Under the pieces are notes generated by a model. It was not told the DNA's origin. It worked only from the letters and a program-made list of their open reading frames with translations, and searched no databases. The position numbers were made by a program, and so were the translations under genes. Shown one piece after another: positions 53,231 to 62,177 of a DNA stretch of 64,000 bases (position 1 is the stretch's first letter; each line of letters opens with the position of its first letter). The stretch is from Criblamydia sequanensis CRIB-18 (lineage in GTDB: Bacteria; Chlamydiota; Chlamydiia; Chlamydiales; Criblamydiaceae), in assembly GCF_000750955.1 (NCBI RefSeq), contig NZ_CCEJ010000010.1, positions 56,629 through 120,628 of the forward strand. The letters run 5' to 3'.

Positions 53231-54159
53231 CAAACTTTGTAGAAGTAATTAAGGCAAATCATGAATGGCCTTCCCTTTTTGAAATGGAAGCTCTTCATCT
53301 AAAGAAGGCCTTAAATTGCTTAGAGATTCATCATATCGGTTCAACTGCCATTCCAAACTTAGCTGCAAAACCGATTCTTGATATGATCCCGGTTGTGGAT
53401 AGCCTCTTGGAGGTAGATTTAAAGGCCTCTGAAATGGAAAGGCTTGGTTACAAAGTTATGGGTGAGCATGGCATTGCTTTTCGTAGATTCTTTCAAAAAA
53501 AAGGCCTTAAGGCAAGCTATAACATCCATGTGTATGAAAAGGGACATCCCGAGATTGATCGTCATCTTAAATTTCGGGATTGGATGCGGGAGAATGAGAA
53601 CGATCGAAAAGCCTATGAAGAGCTTAAAATAAGCTTAGCCCAAAAATACCCGAATGATCTTCTAAAATATTGCTTAGGCAAAGATGATTTTGTGTTAGAA
53701 ATTGATAAGAAGACAGGCTATAGCGGATGGAAAATAGTCAAAGCCCTAACCCACAGGGAATGGGCCTCTTTAAATGCTTTTCGAAGCTCTTTTTATAAAT
53801 CGGACCCGGATCCTTTTTTATGGACCTTTATCCACCGGGACCACATTCACTTTATATTTTATAAAGACCTAGAGATTATTGGCTACGCCCACCTTCATCT
53901 GTTAAGTGATAATAAAGCTATTCTTCGCTTGCTAACCATAGCTGAGAGATTCCAAAATCGTGGACATGGCTCCTTTTTTTTAAAACAATGCGAGAAGTGG
54001 CTTGCCATGCAACATTTTAACACTTTACATCTTTTTGCAAGTCCCCTTGCCTTGCCCTTCTTCTCAAAAGCAGGTTATGAACCCATGTCTTTTGTTGACC
54101 CTGAGGCTTACGAAAATATAGATTTAAGTCTCGGAAAAATTCTCTCAAAACCTGAATAA
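53227..54159 (+). CDS. GrpB-domain/GNAT fusion protein
   Basis: The first half (about 1-165) is a GrpB/UPF0157-type nucleotidyltransferase-like domain (HHIGSTAIPNLAAKPILDM, IAFRRFF and HIHVYEKG-type motifs), and the second half (about 180-310) is a GNAT domain (LRLLTIAERFQNRGHG and a C-terminal SPLALPFFSKAGYE). Such fusions are known in bacteria. It is translationally coupled to the methyltransferase, so the two may modify a shared small molecule or protein. The role is unknown. Confidence 0.85.
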   Translation: MTNFVEVIKANHEWPSLFEMEALHLKKALNCLEIHHIGSTAIPNLAAKPILDMIPVVDSLLEVDLKASEMERLGYKVMGEHGIAFRRFFQKKGLKASYNIHVYEKGHPEIDRHLKFRDWMRENENDRKAYEELKISLAQKYPNDLLKYCLGKDDFVLEIDKKTGYSGWKIVKALTHREWASLNAFRSSFYKSDPDPFLWTFIHRDHIHFIFYKDLEIIGYAHLHLLSDNKAILRLLTIAERFQNRGHGSFFLKQCEKWLAMQHFNTLHLFASPLALPFFSKAGYEPMSFVDPEAYENIDLSLGKILSKPE

Positions 54160-54242
54160 ACCAATCCTATTTTAGCTTTCACTTGTATATTAGTTAATTG
54201 TCACCTAAACTACTTCAAACTAATTTTTTTTGGAGATAAAAA

Positions 54243-54866
54243 ATGATTATTCCTTTTAGCGCCTCTACTTTAGGTTTCGGGCCTTTTACAGAACCTTCCT
54301 CTGAAAGCATTCAGCCCGCTCATTTGCAAGGATTGTTCCAAATTATTAAGCCTCCCTCTCCGCAACTACAATGCGGCGCTAAAAAGCTTTTCGAGCTTGC
54401 GCAGCCTTTTTTCTGGAATGAGGAAAGAAAGGGCGTAATACAAAACCTTAATGGAAAAATTCAATTAAATGTTTATAGCTTAGAGAACTCTTTTCAAATC
54501 GTTAGAGCTGCAAAAGCAAAAGTTGCTAAATGCGAAAAGCACTTACAAAGGCTTAGCCAAAACGTTGCTAGCTGCGGCAAAGGAAAATCCGGGCGTGCAA
54601 AGAAAGCCAGTCTTAAAATGCAAATCGATGTACATGTAAAAAGCCTAGAGGGCTATAACGCAAATTTAACTTACGTTGCAAAGAAAGAATCCGATAATAG
54701 AGCCCTTATCAAGTCTGAAATCGGAATTCTTGAGAAGGAAATTGCAAGAGTTGATTCAATGGAGCCTCCGAAATCTCAGGCGCCTGATTTCCTTTTTGGT
54801 CCTGAGTACAATTGGAACGGCCGAAAGGTACGTCTAGAGACACAAAAACGCGACTTGCTTTTCTAA
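54243..54866 (+). CDS. Hypothetical basic protein with coiled-coil region
   Basis: This 207-residue protein has a Pro/Ser-rich N-terminus, a helical middle (SFQIVRAAKAKVAKCEKHLQ) with a strongly basic patch (GKGKSGRAKKASLK), and a C-terminal tail (NWNGRKVRLETQKRDLLF). I do not recognise it. A good terminator follows, and the ATG has GGAGATAAAAA upstream. It is a probable lineage-specific gene. Confidence 0.6.
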   Translation: MIIPFSASTLGFGPFTEPSSESIQPAHLQGLFQIIKPPSPQLQCGAKKLFELAQPFFWNEERKGVIQNLNGKIQLNVYSLENSFQIVRAAKAKVAKCEKHLQRLSQNVASCGKGKSGRAKKASLKMQIDVHVKSLEGYNANLTYVAKKESDNRALIKSEIGILEKEIARVDSMEPPKSQAPDFLFGPEYNWNGRKVRLETQKRDLLF

Positions 54867-54890
54867 ACATTAGCTTCTTTTAGAATAAAA

Positions 54891-54928
54891 GCCTCCTTTA
54901 CTTCTAGTAAAAGAGGTTTTTTTTATTC
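54891..54928 (+). terminator. Rho-independent terminator of the 54243 gene
   Basis: Stem CCTC-TTTAC / GTAAA-GAGG with a small loop is followed by eight T residues, 24 bases past the stop codon at 54866. Confidence 0.75.
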
Positions 54929-54941
54929 AAATACCGTGAAA

Positions 54942-55493
54942 TTAAAAGGAAATGCCATATTTGATATACATGAGAGGTAGACACATTGAATGAGGATGTT
55001 TGCCTACCAGCATAGATGGAATAGCTACATGCATTTCGATAAAATGCCTACGGTCTCCCGATCTTTCAAGCTGTTTACCAAAAACGAAATCAGGGGATAA
55101 TGTCCCTAAACCTTTTTTATCATTAGTGAAAATACAGCTGCCCATCAAGCCGAGGCCAAGGTAAGCCGAATTTTTTTGTAAAGGGCTAAGGTAGTAATGA
55201 CCGACAAGATGACCGCTTATTTGATGTGCGTATCCGATAGTTGAAAAGCTTAAACCTGTATCCCAGCCAAGTTGCGAATAACGCGATCTATAGCCGATAC
55301 CCACGTTAGGAATAACAATAATGGGACCAACACCAAAAGAAGCATAGCGATAAGCATCTTGCACCTCAAATTCAAAATTTGGAAAACGTTCTTCAAGACA
55401 AGGTTCAGGGCTGCAGATGGATGAGTCGCAGTAAGAAGGCTTTATAATACAAAGATTAATAATAAAGATTAGAAATGCAATTTTACTTTTCAT
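54942..55493 (-). CDS. Small secreted beta-barrel-like protein
   Basis: This 183-residue protein has a signal peptide (MKSKIAFLIFIINLCI ending PSYCD) and then a Gly/Tyr/Ser-rich, alternating-strand body (YASFGVGPIIVIPNVGIGYR, LVGHYYLSPLQKNSAYLGLG) ending in YGISF, consistent with a small outer-membrane barrel. Cysteines near the start recall the other barrel proteins in the window. It is a single gene, convergent with 54243. Confidence 0.65.
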   Translation of the reverse strand: MKSKIAFLIFIINLCIIKPSYCDSSICSPEPCLEERFPNFEFEVQDAYRYASFGVGPIIVIPNVGIGYRSRYSQLGWDTGLSFSTIGYAHQISGHLVGHYYLSPLQKNSAYLGLGLMGSCIFTNDKKGLGTLSPDFVFGKQLERSGDRRHFIEMHVAIPSMLVGKHPHSMCLPLMYIKYGISF

Positions 55494-55607
55494 TATATTA
55501 TCCTATTATTAGCATTAAGCGACCTCCATTTTATGTTTACAATTTCATTAAATCAATATTAATAAATTATTAACAGTTACATTTTACTTTAATTTTTAAT
55601 TAATAAA

Positions 55608-56132
55608 TCAAGAAGATTCTAATTCTTTTTTCAATGCAATTACAACCTCTCTCATTTCTTCTTTCGGAAGAGGTTTTTTTATTACCGCACCAACCATACT
55701 TATAATAAATTCAAGCGAGGAACTCGCTCCTTTCTCTCTTGGTATATAATGAAAATGAACATGAGGGACGCTTTGGCCGGCTTCATAGCCATTTTTCTGC
55801 AATAATACATAGGAAGCCGTGTGGTAATTACTTTTAACGGCCTTATCCACTTTTTTTATCAAAGCTCCTATACGGCTAATTTCCGTTTCTGTTAACTCTC
55901 CAAACTGTTCGGCATGCCTTTTTGGGATAATAAGAACATGCCCTTTATAGATTGGTTTATGAGTGAGCAAGCCAATCACTAAATCGTCTTCATAAAACTT
56001 TTGGCCTTCCAGGACTTTTTCCGAGCAAAAGGGGCAATCCCTAAGGTTTAACGGTTTTAAAGAAAAAAGATTCCAGATGAAAAAGCTTAGTAGGATTAAA
56101 GAAACAGCAAAACAAAATTTAATTTTACGCAT
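55608..56132 (-). CDS. Membrane-anchored or exported HIT-family protein
   Basis: This 174-residue protein has an N-terminal hydrophobic segment (FCFAVSLILLSFFIWNLFS) and then a full HIT domain: zinc-type CPFC (Cys33/Cys36), HVLIIPKRH and the complete triad His124-x-His126-x-His128 in PHVHFHYIPRE. Most HIT proteins are cytoplasmic nucleotide hydrolases, so an exported copy with an intact active site is unusual and suggests action on nucleotides in the periplasm or host vacuole. Confidence 0.82.
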   Translation of the reverse strand: MRKIKFCFAVSLILLSFFIWNLFSLKPLNLRDCPFCSEKVLEGQKFYEDDLVIGLLTHKPIYKGHVLIIPKRHAEQFGELTETEISRIGALIKKVDKAVKSNYHTASYVLLQKNGYEAGQSVPHVHFHYIPREKGASSSLEFIISMVGAVIKKPLPKEEMREVVIALKKELESS

Positions 56133-56238
56133 GATAAAAATGATTTTTAGTTAGATAAATTTTATATCATTTTTTAATAGAGAACAAGCCTTCATCCGAG
56201 AGATAAGGTTTTGGAAGGAGCTATAGTTACTGTCTCAT

Positions 56239-57228
56239 TTAAACAGTAACTATAATTTTTCCGAATTGTTGATTGGATTCCAAATAGCGATGCGCTTCTA
56301 CAATATCATCTAGCGCAAAAGTTTTGGCTATAATGGGTTTTAATAAACCTTTTGACAAGGCGTCTGAAATAAATTTTTTAGCTTCCTCTCTTCTTTTATC
56401 ATGGCTTAAGACTTCAAAAAGGGTATAACCTCTCATAGTAAGTCCTTTTTGCAGCGATTCAAATAATGGAAATGGGGTGGGATCCTGGCTTAAAGCCCCA
56501 TACTCGATAATAATGCCTTCTCTTGACATCCCTTTTGCAAGCGCAAGCACAGCTTTTCCGCCAACCGGGTCAAAAGCAATTCTAGCGCCCATGTTTTTTG
56601 TAATTTGATTTAATCGTTCCGTAAGATTTTCCTCATCCGTAACGATCACTTCTATAGCGCCCGCTTCAAGAAGCGCTTTTTTCTTCTTTGCAGTTCTTGT
56701 AGCTGCAATAGGAAGTGCCCCAACCAAGTTTGTTAATTGAATGGCAGCAAGTCCAACGCTGCTTGAAGCCGCTGGAATCACCACATAATCTCCTCTTTTT
56801 ATTTTCGCTATTTCAAAAAGAGCTCCATAAGCAGTTAAATACTGCATCCAGCTGGCAGCGGCTTCTGCATAACTTAAATTGGAGGGGTGTTTAACCACAG
56901 AAATCGTCGGCACAAGGGCAAGATCCCCATACACCCCATACTTTTCCATCGAGCTTGGCGGCATGACACTTACAATGTCTCCTACTGCAAACTCTTTAAC
57001 ATCAGGACCTACAGCGTCAACAATTCCGGCAGCTTCGTAGCCAAGCTTAGAAGGCACATTCGGTTGAACAAGGTACTCGCCTTTACGGTACAGAGCTTCA
57101 GCGCGATTAAGTCCTATCGCTTTGACTTTCATGCGCAGCTCCCCCTTCCCCGGCTTATCCACTTCGATATTATCGATTTGCAGTACTTCCGGGCCTCCCA
57201 TTTTATGAAAACGAACTACCTTTGCCAT
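56239..57228 (-). CDS. Zinc-free MDR/quinone-oxidoreductase-family protein
   Basis: This 329-residue protein has the MDR core: IGLNRAEALYRKG, GYEAAGIVDAVG, YVVIPAASSSVGLAAIQL (the NADPH loop) and FDPVGGKAVLALAKGM. The usual zinc-binding residues of alcohol dehydrogenases are missing, as in quinone oxidoreductases. I chose the ATG at 57228, preceded by AGAGGTG. The substrate is unknown. It is a single gene, divergent from the sulfatase. Confidence 0.88.
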   Translation of the reverse strand: MAKVVRFHKMGGPEVLQIDNIEVDKPGKGELRMKVKAIGLNRAEALYRKGEYLVQPNVPSKLGYEAAGIVDAVGPDVKEFAVGDIVSVMPPSSMEKYGVYGDLALVPTISVVKHPSNLSYAEAAASWMQYLTAYGALFEIAKIKRGDYVVIPAASSSVGLAAIQLTNLVGALPIAATRTAKKKKALLEAGAIEVIVTDEENLTERLNQITKNMGARIAFDPVGGKAVLALAKGMSREGIIIEYGALSQDPTPFPLFESLQKGLTMRGYTLFEVLSHDKRREEAKKFISDALSKGLLKPIIAKTFALDDIVEAHRYLESNQQFGKIIVTV

Positions 57229-57443
57229 GAAACACCTCTTTTGTAACTTTAATTGGAATATGCGTAAAAGTTCCATTTTGAGAAAGAGATTCTTATTATT
57301 TTTAATAAGTCAAAAACTAAAGGAATTAATAATTAATTATTTTGAAATAAGCTCCCCTATCTTTTTTTAAAAAAATATTTATAACTCAAAAGAAATGTGT
57401 TACACACTCAATTTAGCCATGTTCAAAAAATAAAGGTATTTCG

Positions 57444-59123
57444 ATGAAAGGCCACTTTCTTAAGAGCGTCCTAAGTTTCGGGTTAACCGCTTGCTTTTTT
57501 ACCAATCCCTTAATTTCCCAAGAAAGCGAAGCTCCTCGTGGGAACAGCAATCTTGAGACAGCTTCTTCATCAAAAAAGAGCAAAAAGCCCAACATCGTTT
57601 TCATAATGACAGATGATGTAGGTTGGGGCGATCTTGGCTGCTATGGGGGCGGTGAGACAAGAGGTTGTAAAACGCCTCACTTGGACCGGATGGCTAAAGA
57701 GGGCTTACGCTTTACTAACTATTATGGACAAGCTAGCTGTACAGCGGGAAGAGCTTCTTTTATTACAGGTAGGATCCCCATAAGAACAGCCCTTTCGACC
57801 GTTCTAGCCCCGGGTGATTTAAATGGGCTTGAAAAAGAAGATCCTACTGTGGCTGAAGCTTTAAAAAAAATGGGCTATCAAACGGCTCAATGGGGCAAAT
57901 GGCATCTAGGCGATCAACCTAAAAATTTTCCGACAGAACATGGCTTTGATGAAATGAAGTACATGCTCCCCTACTATGCCGGGGTTTATGCTTATGATTA
58001 TTTGCCTCTACAGCCTGATTTTCCAATCCACGATGAAGAATTCATGGCTACCTGGAATAAAGTGGATTTAAGTCAATGGCAAGGAAGAGCCGGAGAGGCT
58101 CCCGTTAGAATGAAAAAGAAATTTACTTATGAAGATCTTGCCACAGTAGATGACATTATAAGAGAAGATGTCGTTAATTATATTCATAGCCATGCGAAAG
58201 ATGAAAAGCCTTTTTTTCTCTATGTTTGTTTTATGAAAGTGCATAATCCCAATAATCCGTCTCCCAGATTTAAAGGCAAATCAATGGGCGGTGGGAACTA
58301 TCTCGACTCCCTTATGGAGCTAGACGATAATTCGGGACAGGTTCTGCAAGCCATTAGGGATGCCGGGATAAGCGAAGATACTTTAGTTGTTTGGACAACC
58401 GATAATGGCGCCTGGATCGATGCTTGGCCGGATGCCGGTTATACCCCATTTAGAGGCATGAAAGGAACAAGCTTTGAAGGCGGCTTTAGATGCCCTGCCA
58501 TTGTTTGGTGGCCGGGACATATTGAAGCCGGAGGGGTTGCCCATCAAATGATGTCGCATATGGACTGGTGGCCTACCTTCGTTAAATTAGCAGGGGGCAC
58601 ACCGCCGACACGGATCACTAAAGACAATTCAGGAAACGATATTGTTTTCGATGGCATAGAAAACAGCGATTATATTTTAGGCAAATCAGAAAAATCTAAT
58701 CGTAACTCTTTTATTTATATCAATGACCTTTCCTTTGGCGGGCTTCGTATTAATAATTTTAAAGCTTTGTATACAGCCAAAGACACCTGGCTTGGACCAA
58801 ACTTAAACCTTGCTTTCCCGTCCATCTATAATCTTTGGTGGGATCCCGGCGAATCCTATGATGTCACGTTTAATGGAGCCGCTCCAACAAGAGGCGACTT
58901 AAGGACTTCTCCCGGTAGGTTTGCAGGAGCAGACCATGGGTGGGTTGGTGTTTTAATTGAACCTGTTCTCAATAGATATTTTTCTGAAATTGTTAAATAC
59001 CCGAACAGGCCAACCTTACCTGTCGCAGGCTCCGCCAATCAGCTTATTGATGCCGCCAATAACCCGACCGAGCTAAAAAGACTTTTTCTTCTGTTAGAAC
59101 CCTCATCGCAAATCAAAAAATAA
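57444..59123 (+). CDS. Exported sulfatase (arylsulfatase family)
   Basis: This 559-residue protein has a signal peptide and a sulfatase domain: metal ligands Asp57/Asp58 (FIMTDDVGWGD), the active-site sequence Cys99-Thr-Ala-Gly-Arg103 in SCTAGRASFITGR (Ala at the usual Pro position), TAQWGKWHLGD and WTTDNGAW. The Cys must be converted to formylglycine; no FGE or anSME activating-enzyme gene is in the window. Substrates could be sulfated glycans of the host. It is a single gene with its own terminator. Confidence 0.9.
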   Translation: MKGHFLKSVLSFGLTACFFTNPLISQESEAPRGNSNLETASSSKKSKKPNIVFIMTDDVGWGDLGCYGGGETRGCKTPHLDRMAKEGLRFTNYYGQASCTAGRASFITGRIPIRTALSTVLAPGDLNGLEKEDPTVAEALKKMGYQTAQWGKWHLGDQPKNFPTEHGFDEMKYMLPYYAGVYAYDYLPLQPDFPIHDEEFMATWNKVDLSQWQGRAGEAPVRMKKKFTYEDLATVDDIIREDVVNYIHSHAKDEKPFFLYVCFMKVHNPNNPSPRFKGKSMGGGNYLDSLMELDDNSGQVLQAIRDAGISEDTLVVWTTDNGAWIDAWPDAGYTPFRGMKGTSFEGGFRCPAIVWWPGHIEAGGVAHQMMSHMDWWPTFVKLAGGTPPTRITKDNSGNDIVFDGIENSDYILGKSEKSNRNSFIYINDLSFGGLRINNFKALYTAKDTWLGPNLNLAFPSIYNLWWDPGESYDVTFNGAAPTRGDLRTSPGRFAGADHGWVGVLIEPVLNRYFSEIVKYPNRPTLPVAGSANQLIDAANNPTELKRLFLLLEPSSQIKK

Positions 59124-59128
59124 TTATT

Positions 59129-59160
59129 AGGAGCACTTATAAAAGTGCTCCTTTTCTTTA
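59129..59160 (+). terminator. Rho-independent terminator of the sulfatase gene
   Basis: A perfect 10-base stem (AGGAGCACTT / AAGTGCTCCT) with a 4-base loop is followed by TTTCTTTA, 5 bases past the stop codon. Confidence 0.75.
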
Positions 59161-59243
59161 TCATTTCCATACATTCATTTAATAAGTTAATAATATTTCA
59201 TTATTAATATGCTTGTTTATTTTTAAAAAAACTTTGGATTTTT

Positions 59244-60725
59244 ATGTTTAGTGTTGGTTTTACAAAAGTAGAGCGTTGGCTTGATAAGGATCACCCTTGT
59301 TTTCCTGAATCTTTCGAAAGGCTTGCTGAGGGAGCTTCACTTTGTTTTGCTAAGCCTGCAAAAAACTATCCTGTCTTCAATTTAAGAAAGGCGCTTTCGG
59401 AAATTGAACCAAGTGAAGAACAACTTCTTTCCCAAATAACAAATGACTTAGCCACCTTTATGCCGCCCAATAAAAAATTGATAAAAAAATATTATGAGGG
59501 CGTCAAGTATTTCCCAAGAGAATTAAAAGATCGTTTAAATGAAGCCATTAATACAGCCTTTCTTCAAAAATTTGTTAAAAATCCAAGAGTTTACAATGAA
59601 AACGCGACAGAGAAACTAGTTCTCGATCATTTAGGCTATTCCTTGGATGAGTATAACGAGCGAGTCAAGTTAAGGGATGAAATTCGAAAACTTTCAATAA
59701 AAAAGCTCTTTTCAGATAAGCTTTCAACCTCTCCAAAACGCTTTCAAGGCAAATTTAGATATGCGGTACGAATTTTAAGGCTTAATCTAGCAGGGGTTGA
59801 TAAAATTCATTCAGAATATGTAAGAGCGATTGTCCATCAAGTTCATCGATATAGGGAGCTCTTTGATGATGCGGCCGCAAATTATCCTTTGAAAGGCCTA
59901 AAAGGTTCTTCACCTATAGCAAAAAAAATAAGTACAAGCTTTAAAAAAGGAAAAATTCGAGCTTTACGAACCTTTGAAGTCGAAAATTTTCTAAAAATCA
60001 ATCGGAAAAAAATTCATGAGCTTATGAAAGATAAAGACCTTTCCGCCTTTAAAGAAGAGATTTCTAATTTATGTCTCTCAAGCTTCAATGACCCAAGACT
60101 TAAGATTTCCAGGCATGAAACTATGGAAGTTCTTGAAGAAACTCTTCCGGAAATTGACTGGTTTAATAAGTATCAACACTTAATTACGATTGAATTTTGC
60201 CAAGGCTTTTTAGAGTCTTCGGAAGTCTCTGATGGTATGTGTTATGCTCTAACCTTAAGATTTGTCATCAACGCTCTTAAAAATCCGAATAGGGAAGACA
60301 AAGACTATGAAGCGGATATAGTGTTTCCGAACGACCGATTCCGTCAAAATGCTCACCACCTATTAAAAGGGTTCATTACTGATGAAAGCCCCCCTCCTCA
60401 AATCCCGAAAAAAATCTTAAAAGATTACAAAGAAGTTTATCACCCTCCTATTTCGAATACGGATGTTGAAAGTCTCAATTATTTAAACGGTGCCTACCTG
60501 CTTTTAATAAAAAGACATGCTCTTGGTCTTCAGATAGACAAAACTAATAGGAAATTTAGCTTCTATGACGCAAATTTAGGGATAGTAAGACTCAATGTAA
60601 ACGATAGCTTTAGCGAAGAAGCAGCTTCCAAAAATCTACTCAATATTCTGCAAGAATATATTTTAGCCTTTGAAAAGAGAACTAAGCTAGTTTGTCCGAT
60701 CGAATATAAAAACCAATCGAATTAA
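59244..60725 (+). CDS. YopT-like (C58-type) cysteine protease, candidate effector
   Basis: The C-terminal half carries a papain-like triad arranged as in YopT/C58 proteases: Cys333 in SDGMCYALTLRF, His425 in LIKRHALGLQIDK and Asp442 in FYDANLGIVRLN. The His-to-Asp spacing (17) is close to that of YopT as I recall it (about 16). The first 320 residues are a different, mostly helical region without recognised motifs. There is no Sec signal peptide, consistent with a type III effector that could be translocated into a host. Targets cannot be inferred. The 3' end overlaps the ABC ATPase stop region by 4 bases. Confidence 0.7.
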   Translation: MFSVGFTKVERWLDKDHPCFPESFERLAEGASLCFAKPAKNYPVFNLRKALSEIEPSEEQLLSQITNDLATFMPPNKKLIKKYYEGVKYFPRELKDRLNEAINTAFLQKFVKNPRVYNENATEKLVLDHLGYSLDEYNERVKLRDEIRKLSIKKLFSDKLSTSPKRFQGKFRYAVRILRLNLAGVDKIHSEYVRAIVHQVHRYRELFDDAAANYPLKGLKGSSPIAKKISTSFKKGKIRALRTFEVENFLKINRKKIHELMKDKDLSAFKEEISNLCLSSFNDPRLKISRHETMEVLEETLPEIDWFNKYQHLITIEFCQGFLESSEVSDGMCYALTLRFVINALKNPNREDKDYEADIVFPNDRFRQNAHHLLKGFITDESPPPQIPKKILKDYKEVYHPPISNTDVESLNYLNGAYLLLIKRHALGLQIDKTNRKFSFYDANLGIVRLNVNDSFSEEAASKNLLNILQEYILAFEKRTKLVCPIEYKNQSN

Positions 60726-61453
60726 TACTCGAAAAGAGTGGCCATATATTTTTTAGCAAGAGTAGAGGTCGGGTGTTCGATCACTTGATTTGCCGAACCC
60801 GATTCTAATATTTTGCCATCCGCTAAAAACAAAAGGGTGTCCGCAATTTTTTTTGCAAAATGAAGATGGTGGGTGGCTAGAATTAAATCTTGACCCTCTT
60901 TCTTAAGTTCTAACACAAGCTCTAGAACTTCCGCTGTCATAAGGGGATCTAGTTGAGAAGTCGGTTCATCAAGTAAGAGCATTTTAGGGCGCGGGGCTAA
61001 AGCTCGAATCAGGGCAATTCTTTGAACTTGGCCGCCTGATAGCTCGTAAGGCTTTTTGTACGCATGTTTTTCCATTTGAAAACGGTTTAAGAGTTCAAGA
61101 GCTCTTTTTTCCGCTTCTTCATTTGAAAAACCATGAACTCTATAAAGAGGCAGCACAATATTTTCTAAAGCAGTTAAATGAGGAAATAAGTTCCAGGATT
61201 GAAAAACAATCCCGAGCTTTCTTCTATAAGCCAAAAGCTCTTTTCTTTTGTAAACAATCGGGACATCATCAATCAAAATTTGGCCGCTATCAGGGTATTG
61301 AAGGCCTGAAATTAAACGAAGAAGCGTGGATTTACCGCTCCCGGATGGCCCGATAAGAACAAGGGTTTTACATTCCGGGATCAAAAGATTGAGAGGCCCT
61401 ATGGCTTTTTGCGACCCAAAGAATTTTCTAAGCTGATTCAATTCAAGTTTCAT
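60722..61453 (-). CDS. Polar amino acid ABC transporter, ATP-binding subunit
   Basis: This 243-residue ABC ATPase has Walker A GPSGSGKSTLLR, the signature LSGGQVQRIALIRAL, Walker B MLLLDEPTS and the switch region LATHHLHFAKK, in the GlnQ style. It energises uptake of amino acids together with the permease and binding protein. It is the last gene of a three-gene operon; its start overlaps the permease stop region. Confidence 0.95.
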   Translation of the reverse strand: MKLELNQLRKFFGSQKAIGPLNLLIPECKTLVLIGPSGSGKSTLLRLISGLQYPDSGQILIDDVPIVYKRKELLAYRRKLGIVFQSWNLFPHLTALENIVLPLYRVHGFSNEEAEKRALELLNRFQMEKHAYKKPYELSGGQVQRIALIRALAPRPKMLLLDEPTSQLDPLMTAEVLELVLELKKEGQDLILATHHLHFAKKIADTLLFLADGKILESGSANQVIEHPTSTLAKKYMATLFEY

Positions 61454-62174
61454 ATTGGAACTTTTTCTCTAAACGCTTGCTCCATAGGGAGATTGGCAAA
61501 GTTAAAATTAAATAGGCGAGTCCTAAGGGCAGAAAGATTTCAAGCGTGCTATAAGTCGCGCTATTAATTTGCTCCGCACTATGAGTGAGTTCATTAATTC
61601 CGATAACAGAAAGAAGGGAGGAGTCTTTGATAATAGATGCAAATTGGCCGGTAAGAGGCGGGATAACTTGTCTGATGGCTTGAGGGATAATAACAAAGCG
61701 GTAAGTTTGAAAAGGCGATAGACCGATGGCCATCGCGGATTCTTTTTGAGTTTTGCTAACCGCCTCAAGACCGCCCCTTATCATTTCTGCTATGTAAGCC
61801 CCATGGAAGATCGATAGGATGAAGACGCCTGCAATAAACCTATTTTCCAAACCTATTTGATGGGCAACGACATAGTAAAAAAATAAAATTTGAACAAGAA
61901 GCGGGGTCCCTCGAATAATTTCGATATAGGTTTGAGCCATCCCGACAAAAAAAGGCATCTTCGATCTGACAGCCAAGGCTGTTAAAAAACCTAATAAAAG
62001 ACTTAACACCAGTCCGCCAAAAGAAATGGCTATTGTGATGAACCACCCCTTAATAAAAAGCTTTCTATAATTCCAAACGCTCTCCCACCCTTCGCTATTC
62101 CCAATGAAGGCAAAAAGTGCAAAAAGGATTAGAAGCGCAAAAAAAATTTGTAAAAGTGTTTTAAAAAGAGCCAT
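61443..62174 (-). CDS. Polar amino acid ABC transporter, permease
   Basis: This 243-residue permease has about five membrane segments and the transporter loop motif EAVSKTQKESAMAIGLSPFQ followed by FVIIPQAIRQVIPPL, the EAA loop of the HisM/GlnP family. It forms the membrane pore of the uptake system. It sits 3 bases after the binding-protein gene and overlaps the ATPase start by 11 bases. Confidence 0.95.
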   Translation of the reverse strand: MALFKTLLQIFFALLILFALFAFIGNSEGWESVWNYRKLFIKGWFITIAISFGGLVLSLLLGFLTALAVRSKMPFFVGMAQTYIEIIRGTPLLVQILFFYYVVAHQIGLENRFIAGVFILSIFHGAYIAEMIRGGLEAVSKTQKESAMAIGLSPFQTYRFVIIPQAIRQVIPPLTGQFASIIKDSSLLSVIGINELTHSAEQINSATYSTLEIFLPLGLAYLILTLPISLWSKRLEKKFQYET

Positions 62175-62177
62175 AAA

